Below, in pieces: positions 20,908 to 32,203 of a stretch of 64,000 bases of DNA; the stretch's first letter is position 1; each line of letters starts with the position of its first letter. This DNA comes from Rhodotorula mucilaginosa (Eukaryota > Basidiomycota > Microbotryomycetes > Sporidiobolales > Sporidiobolaceae), in NCBI GenBank assembly GCA_034406715.1, contig CP137867.1, forward strand, positions 1,426,001 through 1,490,000, in the 5' to 3' direction. The notes below the pieces were generated by a model, which was not told the DNA's origin, did not search any database, and worked only from the letters and a program-made list of their open reading frames with translations. Made by a program: the position numbers and the translations under genes.

Positions 20908-22403
20908 ATGAAGCGTCTCTTTGAGGACCGAGAAAGGCTGTTCGCGTTGCAGCGGAAGCTCGACCAACGTAAGTCTGTCTCGGAAAGACCGCCTTTCAGG
21001 TCTCACCACGAGCTGATACCGTTTCCTGTCGGCTAGCCGACTTGCAGAAGCGCGCCGAGGAGGCGGTCCGAGGGCATGAGGCGAGCTTGGCCAAAATGCG
21101 CCGGAACGTCCTTTTGTCGTACCGCCGCTTCTGCACGGCAGCCAACATCCCACCGTGGCCTGTCACTGATCCGATCCGAGCCCTCTGCGTCGTCGCCAAG
21201 TTCAGCGGAGGTTCCTACGGCTACCGCTCCCTTTGGGGTCTATTATCGACATTGGCAAACATGACCGGCGCATTCTTCAGGAGCGAGCCTGCCTACATCG
21301 AGCTCTTGTCGCTCAAGGCCCCTTCCCAAGCAGCTTTCAAGACAAAGGATGTCACCATCCTCGACTCCATCTCCGGTAAGCAGGGCGGTTGGTCTGGGGT
21401 CTCGTTGATGTGTGAAACTGACCGCTCCTTGCGACTGGTAAAAGAGGACGTCGGTTTGTCGAGCGAGTCTGAGACGGATGACGAAGAAGCGACAACGCCG
21501 ATGACGAGTCTCGTGGGTACCAAACGTCGCTTGTGCAGGTTCCCGAGTTGGAGCTGAAGCCCGAACGCGGACTCGCAGCAACCGAGCACGAGTCAACAAT
21601 CTTTCGCGACCGTGAACGACGCTCTTGTTGCCTGCGCCATCCCGCTGATCAAGACGTACGGCTACTCGGCTCGCATCGAGAGGCCAACGGACACGCACGC
21701 GTTCATCTACTGCAACCGCCACAACTCGTATTACCACCCGCGTTGTTGTTACCACTGGGCTCTCACCTTTGCCGAAGAGAAGCGAGCCTGGGTCATCGAT
21801 TTGGCCAGCTCGGAGCTCTCGCACAACCACGGCATGACTCCGGAACTTGCCAAAGATCCGACTTGGCGTCCGCGATTGCACACTCAGGTTGTCAAGAAGG
21901 CGCTCGAGCTCGCCGACGCTCCGTCTACCCAGAGGATCGGGAAACGTGCGAGCAGGACTGACAACGGCGGAAGGCCTCGTCCGAATGCGAGACCAGAGTC
22001 CGGAGCACCGGACGAGAACAAGATTGTGGCGAGCCAAGCTGCGGCGAAAAGGCCGAAGATGAACACCATCGTGAGTAAAGCTTGTTTCCCTTCACTTCAA
22101 CCATCTGCAGCTGTGTGCTAATTCTAGTTCGAATAGCCTGCAATGCGTCCTCCTCCAATTCCTGCTGCCGACAAAGGTGGACCGCGCCTCAAACCGACCG
22201 CCGGAAACGAACGGGCGATTCACCTCGTCGCCGCCTTTTTCGCCGCGGCGAAAGACGACCTGCACCTTGTCCCGCTCGCAGCTGCGTTCGTTGAGGAGGG
22301 CCTGAAGACCGTGGAAGATCTGACCAAGTTTGCCTGCCTCGACCCCGCCATCCGTGACAGCTTCATCCGCGCCGTGCAGAAGAAGTTCTACGCCCTTGCT
22401 TGA
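20908..22403 (+). CDS. array gene C3: last array member, one zinc domain
   Basis: Five exons (20908-20968, 21037-21375, 21445-21512, 21579-22070, 22137-22403) give about 408 aa. The start chosen is the first in-frame ATG (MKRLFEDRERLFALQRKL). The position equal to the C1 start is GTG at 20833, so translation may start 25 codons later than in C1 or from an unseen upstream exon. The second exon has LSYRRFCTAANIPPWPVTDP. The zinc domain has IYCNRHNSYYHPRCCYHW, AWVIDL and LSHNHGMTP, then LAKDPTWRP. The C-terminal domain (about 340-408) has LHLVPLAAAFVEEGLKTVEDL. The 66-nt intron at 21513-21578 was chosen over a 26-nt alternative, which is too short to splice. It is probably a nuclear DNA-binding protein. 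Confidence 0.7.
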
Positions 22404-22629
22404 CTCGCTTTTGCCTCTTCTCTCGCTTCACATTGTAGTAGCCTGTCAGTCGCGCTTGCCTGCTTGCAAATGGCTTGTGACTCGAGCAGCCGGAAGATGC
22501 TCTCTGGCTTGATGATGATTCGAAAGCGGTCAAGAAAGGTGCACGGTGAGAAGGGCTACAGCGATGGACGGTCATAATCTGAGGTACATGTATGTACAGG
22601 CAATATGCATATCATAAGGGTGGTATGAT

Positions 22630-25600
22630 TCAGGCCCACGACGGCACGGTTTGGGTGAGCGCACGCTTCATCGCGTCCTGAAACGACAGCGCGGACTTTT
22701 GGCCGAGTCGCGGCGGGGGCAGCGCACGCGCACGCGACACGGGGACCGGGACTGCGATGTATACACGAGTCAAGGTCAGGTCGAGTCAATGCAGAGAAGC
22801 ACGACAACGAGGCGAGGGAGCAGCCAAGGACTGACCGCCGTCTGCCGCAAGCAACTCGAGGCGCCTCTTTTCGGCGAGGCGGTACGACCGCATCTCGACC
22901 AGCCGCCGCTCGGCAACAGGGTGGTACTTTTGCGCGAGTTCGAGGCCGCGTTCGATCCAGTCGAGTTCCGTTTCGGTCAACTCGTCCGCTTTGGACCGCA
23001 GGCCCGAATAGTATGGCGTTTGTTGGACTTTCGGATCTATGGGGATGAAGCGCTGTGTCGCCAGAAAGGTCCAGTTGGGGATGAGCTCGAGCGAGAATGC
23101 GAGGTGGTGCGTTTGGTGCGGGTCGGGCGAAATGGTGAAGAACTGTGAAACGAATCGGGTCAGCTCGACGGAGAGAGGACGGTAGAGGACACTTTGCAAA
23201 CTCGCGTTGAAGTAGAATCTGTAGATACGTGGCGCAAAGTCAGCGTGTGGTCCCGAGCGAAGACGTCAGGAAGTTCGATGTCTCACGCGGCCAGCTTGAA
23301 CCCTTTCCGAACGCGCGATTCGCACGCCTGCAGCCACCCGATGTCGAGTCGGCGGTCTTCCGATTTGATCACCTCGCCCTGCATATGGTCACCATCTTCG
23401 ACTTCCGACTCCTCGCGGACGAGGCGCTCGCTGACGATGCTGAAGATGAGCCAAGTCGCATCGTCCGTCTCGCGGTCGAGGCGAGTGAGCCAGCGAAGGT
23501 GGATGTGCTCGGCCGTGTCGCCATCGGGCGAGGGAGCGAGGCACGTCGCGTGCGGCGCGCCGTCCTGATTCACGAGGTGGTACTGAAGGATCTGGATCAC
23601 GGCGTGGATCGTCGAGAGATGGTCGAAAAGCGTTTCGAGCGCTCGGGCGGACAGCGGAGTGCGGATCGCAGCAGCTGCATAGGAACGGGGGAGTAGGGTC
23701 AGCGCTTCAGACTCGCTCGACATGGCAAGAACGCATGACTCACGGCAGCTCATCTGAGCACACCACCGAAGACACGCCGACAGCCAGCGGTAGATCACCA
23801 TCGAGGAGAGCATGTGCTGCACGTGACTCGCGTCTCCGATCCGGTCGACGTCCATCCACGGGCGCATCTCTTCGCACAGGTCGAGCCAACCGGGTCCGTC
23901 CTTGGCGTCAAAGTGGTGGAACAGCGGGATCTTGAACGGCGCAAAGTAGGTCGCGAGGTCCGCGTCGGTGATGATCGGCGCGGCGCGCAGGTAGGCTGCC
24001 GTTGTGGAATCGATATGCAAGAGGGGCAGCGCGTACATCATCAAGAGGTCGGTGCGCTCGGCTTGGACGTCTTTGGACTCGGCGAGGGCGGCAGCGTTCT
24101 CGAACAGCTCCTTGTACTGAGCAATGGCGGTCCGGATCAGGCTACGAGAGTAGCGCGGCACAAACTCGTTCCCTGTGCGCAAACTCACCGTCAGCTTCCG
24201 AGAACGTTGCTTCTCGTCGCAGAAGGGGGGAAAACAGCAAACTCACACATCTGGACGAGCGCGAGGATGAGACTCGCCTCGAGCGAGTCCTTGTTCGGTG
24301 CGCCGTACGCCACTTCGAGCCGGCCATACATGTCGATCATCAGCTCGCGATAGATGCGCGCGACCATCTCGCGCTTCAAGCCGAGGTGCTCCTCCTCTTC
24401 CTCCTCCTCCCGATCCATGTTCGGGGCGGACTCTTTCCCAATGCGCGGACCGCCTCGAAGACCGAGCAAGCCGACATCGGGGGTCGAGCGGACTCCGATC
24501 GCGCAAAAGGCGAGGACGATGCAGCGCTCCGAGGGCGAGAGGCAATTCAGTCGAGTGTAGAGGCGGGCTTGGCGCAGGGGGACGTGGAACGGTCGGAGCG
24601 TGGGAACGTTGGACGAACACGTCGCCCAATGGGCTGTGGAAGTTGCGACCACGTTAGAGACTGGTCCAGCCGAGTCTGCAAAGATCAAGAACGCACCGTC
24701 CAAGACAGCCCAGACTGCGATCCTCGTCCATTCGGGATCGTGCGCGAGTTCCTCGATCGGGAGATCCTTGAGCTCCTGCAGCCGGCTCAGATCCTCCCTC
24801 GCCATCCGTTCAAACAAGTCCTCTTCCGACTCGGCAGCGCCCGGCGCGCCGTACCGACTATCGTCCTTCTCGATCTCGAAGCCAAAGCCGCGCTCGTGGG
24901 CGTGCCCGCCCCGGAGCAACTTGGCGTCTCGGAGTCGCTCGGCTCGGGCTTCGGCACTCGCGATGACGGCGTCGACGTGCCTCTTCCGGACGCCTTTCGT
25001 ATCGACAGGATCGACGAGCGCCTCCCACACTGGTTTGACGAGCGCGCGGTACGCCGTCCGACCAAACTCTTCCTGGACGAGGTTTGAAGAGCAAGAGAGG
25101 TCGAAAGAGTCGGTCGTCTCGGCGAGACGAGGCGCCGCGCGGTTCGAGGACTGCTTCTGTGAGGTAGCCGAAGAAGGTGTCGGTGTTGGGGCAGAGGAGC
25201 CGAGGGAAGGGCGGGGGGTGAGCAACGCGGGAGGCGGCATCGGCGAGCTGAACATGCCGGCGGCGATCGTCGACGGACGAGAAGCGGCAGCATCGTAGTC
25301 GCCATCTCGGGCGGCCAGTTCGTGCTCGAGCATCTCTGTTTTCCGGAAACCGCGTCAGCTTGTCATGAAGTCTGGCCGATTTATGAGCGAAAGACTCAAC
25401 TGATTCGAGCTTCGAGTTCGGCGACGCGCGAATCGGGATGCATGCCCTTGACGAGGTCGACTGTGCGGCGTGGGAACGAAACAACATCAGCCATCGAACT
25501 GAGTACACAGAGTCCGAGTCCGAGTGTGTATTGGTGAAGAGGGTCATACGCACTCGGGATCAAATTGCCATAGTGGCAGTCGATGCGTTTCTCGGTGCAG

Positions 25601-27197
25601 CGGGCACAACTCGGCCACGTCCTCGAGCAACGGACTTTGCGGATCCTGTTGTCGGGCAGGAGAAGAAAAACCGGTATCAGTCATCTTCCCCTGAGACTAA
25701 AGGCGAAAGGCGAGCAAAGACCCCGACTACTGACCGGCACGCTTTGCACGACTTTTCCGATTTCGAGACTTGGGTCTTTTTCGACTGGTTCGTCGGCGGC
25801 GGCGGGCGGTGCTGTCCAAGAGCAACTGCTGCCGGCTGCGAAGAAGGAGACATGGTGCCTCCTCCTCCTTCTTCCCGATTTTGTTGATTTTGACTTTGGG
25901 TCCGGACTTGTTCAGACTCGATGATGATCGCTTCGCCGGTCCCGCCAGGATGGTGATGATCGACTGTTGACGAAACTTGACGCTGGCGCTGCGGTGTGTA
26001 GGACGACGGTCCGCTCTGCTGCTGCTGTTCAGGCCGAGTAAGAGTAGCGGGAGGGGCGGGAGGAGCGAGTGGCGAACCCGACTGATGAGGCGGAGGCGGG
26101 TTCGGGTTCGGTGGAGCGATCGACGACACGGACGTGGACGAGAGCGCCGAAAAGGCCGACGACGACGACGACAGGGTTGTTGTTGCCGAACCGAGAGTCG
26201 AGTTGGAGCCCGAAGAGAGGGACGCGAGCGAGGGTCGTTGCTGCTGCTGCTGCTGCTGCTGGGCCCTCGCCGCTTCTCCTCCTCTCCCCCTCTCCCCGCT
26301 GACGTCGTGGTGGTACGCTCGCTCTACGTGCGAGGCGGACGGTCCTGGCTGCGGCGGCGGTGGCGGAAGGAGGGGGTCTTGCCGGGACCACCGTACGCCC
26401 GCAGAAGCAGAGTGCGAGAGAGGAGGACCGGCTCGTTCTCTTGGATCTGAACCTCCTCCTCCTCCTCCTCTTGCTGAATCTGCAATCGATATTGGAGTCG
26501 GAACCGGAATTGGTTGCCGAGGAGGAGGGTCACTCGAGATGGGCAAGTGAAAGTGGGAGGACGACGATTGATCGCCGCTCCCGCCGCCTGCACGGTATCC
26601 CGAGAGGGAAGTCAAAGTCCCGGGCGCCCCGGCGTCCTCGTTATCGAAGCGGGGACGCTTGTCGACGTGCGTGTACTGCTGCTGGTCGTTGGTGCCTGAA
26701 GCGTACTCGGAGGAGGGGGCGAGCGGGTATCGCTGAAAGTGCTGCTGGTAGTAATACTGAGGAGGCGGAGGAGGAGGAGGGCAGTGTTGCGGATAGGGGA
26801 TCTCTGCGGCGGCGGTGGCGGTTTGGTACGCCGTCGTGGGCGTCAACGAGGTGGTCGTCGCCGTTCGGTATGACGCGAGTGCTGCCCTCTCGTCCTCCTC
26901 CTGCTCCTCCTCCTCGTGCGGCGGGGGTCCAAAGTTGAGTTGCTGGTAGTAGAGTTCTTGGCCACCGTAGTAAGGGATGGGTGCGGGAGCGGGAGCGGGC
27001 GGCGGTGGCGGATCCGGGACCCAGACGGCGCCGGCAAAGGGGTCGAACGCGGTCCTCGGTTCGGCATAGTCGGCGTATGCATATTGCGGGTTGTCCCGAT
27101 AGTCGTACGGGTCCATTCCGGCGAGGGTTTCGGTTCGATCGCGGTGCGATGAGGACGAGGGAAGCGGCCAAGAGTGGCCGTACGCGGTCGGAGTCAT
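22630..27197 (-). CDS. Zn(II)2Cys6 fungal transcription factor
   Basis: This is a large minus-strand gene of about 1,350-1,400 aa with about six introns. The binuclear cluster spans an intron near 25640-25730. It reads CKAC, then six residues, C, six residues, C-AR-C, six residues, C, the exact C-x2-C-x6-C-x6-C-x2-C-x6-C spacing of Gal4-type DNA-binding domains. Before it lies a Pro/Gln/Ser-rich low-complexity region with an eight-Gln tract. After it come CHYGNLIP and a region resembling the fungal-specific factor domain (ARLYTRLNCLSPSERCIVLA, LLMMYALPLLHIDSTTAAYL). The last exon ends FQDAMKRALTQTVPSWA. The start is MTPTAYGHSW; an in-frame ATG 37 codons upstream (27308) also exists. It shares a divergent promoter with MED16. 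Its target pathway is not identifiable from sequence alone. Confidence 0.8.
26229..26263 (-). repeat. CAG/CTG triplet tract coding polyglutamine
   Basis: About eight glutamine codons in the low-complexity N-terminal region of the Zn2Cys6 factor. Confidence 0.85.
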
Positions 27198-27630
27198 GAG
27201 GCGCCGTTGCGGGGGTGGGTGAGACTCTCGGGATGCTGCTGTGCCCCTTTTCTGCGTGTATATTGAAAAGGGCAAACCGCGGTTCCTTCGAGTCGAGCAC
27301 TCACTCACTCCGGGTCGAGTTCCGAGGGAGACGAGGAGAGGAAGGGCCGGAGCAGTTGGCCTCGGGCTCGGATGGCGGTTGGGCCAGATGGCCTGCGTGA
27401 CTGCTTCAGCGCTCAGTCACAGTCCCTAGCTTCGAGTGTAGAGCTGCAAGCGGCGAACTGTCAGCTGAGAAGGCGGCGCGGGGCTGCTCTCGTTCAGCGT
27501 GAGAGTGAACAGTCAGGGGGAAGCACAGTCACGTGCCCCACTCTCGCGCTCCGCCTTCCTCCCTCTCTACAGCCCTACAGCCCTACAGCCCTACAGCTAC
27601 AGGGAGGCACTGAGGTCAAAGGTGGGAACG
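27198..27630. promoter_or_regulatory. divergent promoter between the Zn2Cys6 gene and MED16
   Basis: The two start codons are about 430 bases apart and point away from each other. The stretch holds a short tandem repeat at 27567-27603. Confidence 0.6.
27567..27603. repeat. CCCTACAG tandem repeat
   Basis: About three and a half copies of CCCTACAG, within 35 bases upstream of the MED16 start. Confidence 0.85.
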
Positions 27631-30600
27631 ATGTCGGCGAGGAAGAGGACCCGGCTGCGGTCAGAGCAGCCGACGCTCGCTCCCTCGATCGACCACCTCG
27701 TGCGCCGACTCGAACGAGATCAACTCGAGACCTGGTCAGTCCCCGTTAGGCTCTCCGGTGGCGTTATAGACCGGGCAGGGACTGATCCATGTGAGACTTG
27801 TTCGCCCAGCTCGCCGGCTTGGTCGACCCACTCGAATTTGCTCGCCGTCGCTGCCCCACCGCCGCAGCAGTCCTCGTCCACCTCTTGGCTCGACTCTCTA
27901 GTCTACGGCGAACGACTGCCGACGACGGCAACGACGAGCGGCACCCCGTCGATCCACTTGACCCACTTTTCAGGCGCAGAAGCAGCGACCCCGCGAGTCC
28001 GCATCTCGCTCCCTGTTCCCGTCCCCTCCTCCTCGGGTCCTGCCTCGGCTGCCCCGACTGGATCCTCGCCACGAGTGACCCACTTGTCCTTCTCGCCCGA
28101 CTCGTCCCACCTCGTAGCCGTCGTCAACCGGCCCGGCGCGGGCTCCGATCTGATCACGCTGTACGAGCAACGCGGCGCCTGCATCGACGAATGGGACTGC
28201 GTCGCACAGGAAGACTGCGCGCGGTTCTCTTCGGCGTCGACTATTGAGGATACTGCCGCACCGAAACGCGTCGTCAGCTTGAGATGGGTCGGAGAATCGA
28301 GAAGGGTGCGCACGCGTCTTCCCTCCTTTATCCGCTCTTGACGCTGTAAAACCCCGCTGACCTTTCCGCCCGCAGTGGTACCCGGCACCGACCTTTCCCG
28401 ATCCAGCCCGCGAGGAGAACAAGAAACCGCTGTACTGCGCGCCGCCGAGGAGTGCACCGCTCGAAGGCGTCGCGTTCGTGGCCGTCCTTTCCTCCGACGA
28501 GGTGCGTTCGGGGGGTCTCCTCTTCCCGTTCTCTCCCCTTTGATATTCTTACTAAAGAGCTTGACTCATCCTTGTCGTCAGATCCTGTTCATGCACTTTC
28601 CGCGAAGGGTTCTGGCTGCGGGAGGAGGAGCGGCACCACCCTTGTCCTCCAATCCGAGCGTCGTCTGTCTCCCGCTGCACTCGACTCCCTCGCCAGCTCC
28701 TTCTGGGTCTACGACCTCGAACGAGAACGAACATAAAATCGAAGGACGAGGAAGCTCCAGTCTCGCGACTCTGACCACCCCGACTCCTGTCCCGCTCGTC
28801 CTCTCGCTCGGACCCGGACTCGGCTCGGTCGTCGTCCCTCCCGTTGTTGCACAGACCAACGGGTCTTTAAAGCCGACGACGACTACTAGCGGTGATACAC
28901 CTTCAGCGACGGTTGACGCTCTCGTCAGTTCGCTAGCAGCCACGACGACGACGACCGCAGCAGCAGGAGCTGGCTCCAAAGGAGGTGGAGCGGCAGCCAA
29001 ACCGACTGATCTCGGCTCCGGTCAAGCGGCCCTGCACGCCGAACTGGAAACGCAACAAGAACTCGCGCGCCAAGAGGCCGACGCTCGCGCGAATAACAAG
29101 GGGGAGACGGCAGGACGCGGTCTCCGCCGCGTGACGGTCGACAAGGCGGCGATTGGGGCGTGTAGGAGTCGCGGGACGGCGGAATTGGGAGAGACGGTGT
29201 TTGTGGTTGCGAGTTGGAGTCGGGGTGGCGGGGGCTTGGCCTCGGGCCAGAAAGAGAGGAGGGGCGGTGCGGTTGTGGGTGGAGAAGTGGCGGCAGCTGC
29301 GGACGGTGGCGCCACCGTCACCACGGAATCGGTAAAGCCGGACCTGGACGCGACCGCAACTGTGCCCACCACTGCGACAACCACGATAGGAGGAGGCAAC
29401 TCGTTCATGGCCGAGGACGACTTTGCCCTCATGGTCGACTTTTCGTCCCTGGACGAAGCCTTTGGAGGAGGGAGCGGGACAGCCGCGCCCATCGCAGATC
29501 CGACGATCGTGCCTCCGCCGTCGTCAACAGCAGTCGCGTCGGATGGGGACGCGCCGAAGCCGAACCAGAATGGGGCTGTGGCGGGGATGGTCAATGGACA
29601 TGACCTTGCGGCGGCGGAACAGTCGGAATTGGACGAGGCGCTCGCAGAGTGGGAAGGCGATGAAGACGCAGGGGGGAATTCGAAGTGGAGGGTCGAATTG
29701 ACGGAAGTCAGGGTCGAGATGCTCAATTCTGACGGACCGCGTGCGTGCTCTCCCCATCTCTCCCTCTTAGATCATCCGCCTTTGCTGATGCATTCTTTAA
29801 CCGACTCGTAGGCGTGACTGTTCGACCACAAGCGCCGCTCTACCTTTCACCTCTTCCGGCCTCGTCTTTCGATCAGCGGGAGCAGTCCACCGCCAGCGCT
29901 CTCGAAGCGACCGATCCGGTCCTGACCCACCTCACCTTCCTCGGCGACGTCGCACTGCCGCATCCACTGCAGCAGACGACCATGTCGCCCACTTTGTCGC
30001 TCGACGGGTCCGAAGCGGCTGTCGACTTGTCCCTCCTCGCCGTGACGGCTCACCGACTTGCCTCATCCTCGCCCTCGCCCTCGCCCTCGCCCTCGCCCTC
30101 GTCGCCGCCTCCTCCTCGTTGGTCGAGCACTTTGACCTCGTACGCCCTCTCAAAGGAGGAAGCCTACCCCTTGTCGGAGGCGTTCCAAACCCTCGAAGGC
30201 CGCAAAGTCGACGCGGCGACCCAAGTCGATGGCGAAGCGGGATGGGTCGCCCGCCTCGCGGCGTGCAGAGGTGCCGGCGCTGGAGGCGAGTCGGACGGCT
30301 GCTCGTTCTTGAGTGCGGTGGAGATCCGCCCGGGAGGAGGAGAGTGGGCGAGCGTGACGGGGTTGGTGGCCACTCCGGCGGCGGCCGCTCGAGGTCGAAC
30401 GGGTCTTCAGTTGGGGTCGGCAGAGCACTGGGAGTCGAGAGTGGTCCGGCTCAGCTCGTCAGTACCTGCTCTCCTTTCGCCTCCCCTGCACCAGTCTGAC
30501 TGATGGATGGTTCCCTTGCAGGGTCACACTGGAACCGCTCGACGGCGCAGCTTCAGGAACCCTACTCCCGGGATCGATGCGTGAGTCAGGTCTCTCAATG

Positions 30601-32092
30601 CTTGTCGTCCGCAGGCTCGGGACTGATTCGCGCGCATCGCTGCAGTGTACGACGCGGTCGTCAACTCCCCCAACGGCGCCTTTGTCTGCGCACTTCAACA
30701 CCAGAATTGTCTCTCGCCCGTGATCGCCGCTGCGCCGCTCGGGGCCACGTCCGAGGTCGCCACTGGCTTGGTCGAGCCGCTCGCAGTTCGTCTTGCCATC
30801 ACCATCGTTCGGCAAGGCGATTCGGGAGATCTGCTCGGACGGATTGCTGGCCTCCGCGACGCTGGTGAGTGAGGGCGCCGTCCGTGTTCCTTCTCTTCCC
30901 GGCGCTCAGATTTTGTCCCCCTACAGATCAGACGCTCGCGATTGTTCAGCGGACAGCGGAGGTTCTGCAAGCGCTGATGCCCGCGGAGAGCATGCTCGAG
31001 TCGTCTGCTCTCGGCATGGAACTGCTGGCGATCGCGTCGAACCTGTACAGGTGAGTTTGTCCGTTCGCGCACGGGAGGTGCGACAATGATTGCTCACCGG
31101 TGTCGACATGCTGGAGTAGGAGTGCACCGGAGCTTGCGCCGAGGGCGAATGCGGCGCGGCAAGTCCTCGAATTGGCAGCGTGTGTGCGTGCGCTTAGGAA
31201 ATCTGAGAAGCGAGACCGCGGAGGATCCAAGGACTACAAGCCGGATGCAGGTCGGTCGCGTTTGATTCTCAGATGATGCCTTACATATGCTGACTGTCAC
31301 GGTGCAGACGCGATTTGGCCTCTGGTTGGACACTGTGTGTGGTACTGCACCCACTTTCTCGACAGCCTCGCCGCATACTTTGCTGCCGATCATCCGACCG
31401 CCACCGAATCGACCGATCTCTTACTCCTCCACCCTCGCTTCCGCTCGCTCGTCTCGACCGCCGCGCGGGCGTTCCTCGCGCTCGACGCGTACCTCGCTTC
31501 GCCCGAGAGTGGCTCGGGTCTGAGCGACGTGCTCGATCTGGCCAAGACGGTGGTGCAGGATGCGGTTTCGGGCGCGCTCGATGGCCGAGGACTTGGAGAG
31601 TGGGTCGACCTACTCGACAAGGTCAATTCCGAGGTGGATGGCGGTGAGTTCTCTCTCCCGGTCGGTTGTGGAAGTCTTTACTGACTCTTTGCATCCCCCT
31701 CTTCAGGTCCCGCTATGACGGGTTTGTCACCGGCTCCCTTCTGGTCACTAGAGGTGCCGGAGTCTCTGCACGCGCAGGCGTCGAGCGTTCGGACGCTGGT
31801 GAAATCCGCCCTTCCTCCCTCCTTTGCGGAGCGAGCCATCGCACCGCCTTCCCCGCCTGCCACTCCGTCGCCGTCGCCCACCGCGATCGAACAACGATGG
31901 GACGTGGTCCGCCGCGCGCGATTCTCCAGCCGTCTGGTTCCGGCGCGGACCTGCGTCCGGTGCGGAGTGGGCACCGCAGCGGTGGAAGGGGCTGCGGCCG
32001 AGACCGAGTTGGTTGGGCAGTGGAGACGGTTCGAGGCTGAGTGGAACGGTCGGTGTCTGTGCGGTGGAATGTGGCGGAGGGCCGTAGCGTAG
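27631..32092 (+). CDS. MED16: Mediator complex subunit 16 (Sin4-like)
   Basis: This is a multi-exon gene (about ten exons, roughly 1,250-1,300 aa). The call rests on overall pattern: a long N-terminal propeller-like region (FSPDSSHLVAVV, WVGESRRWYPAPTFP, VAFVAVLSSDEILFMHFPR), a helical middle (GMELLAIASNLYR, IWPLVGHCVWYCTHFLD), and a C-terminal zinc-like motif TCVRCG with WNGRCLCGGMWRR. The paired CxxC-CxCGGxW ending is characteristic of Med16. Med16 sits in the Mediator tail and links activators to RNA polymerase II in the nucleus. Low-complexity Ala/Thr/Gly inserts and a Ser-Pro repeat interrupt the propeller, making it longer than yeast Sin4. The start is ATG at 27631 after the divergent promoter; the stop is 111 bases before the LTN1 start. 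Confidence 0.72.
30067..30103 (+). repeat. CCTCGC hexamer repeat coding Ser-Pro
   Basis: About five hexamer units inside MED16, giving SPSPSPSPSPS. Confidence 0.85.
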
Positions 32093-32203
32093 TCGATCTG
32101 AATATATCTCTATCTCCGCGGACATGCGGATCTCTTGCGCGGAACTTTGGAGGTTGAGGTCATCGTTCTCTCTTCTCTCTCCGATACAAGCCCGACGCCG
32201 AGG

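Noticed and set aside
2119-22403. Array genes as active MULE transposons
   Set aside because: No DDE transposase core, terminal inverted repeats or target-site duplications were seen. Intron positions are conserved and the copies are in head-to-tail tandem.
24002-25087. 361-codon plus-strand open frame
   Set aside because: It is antisense to the factor domain of the Zn2Cys6 gene, whose protein is coherent across exons.
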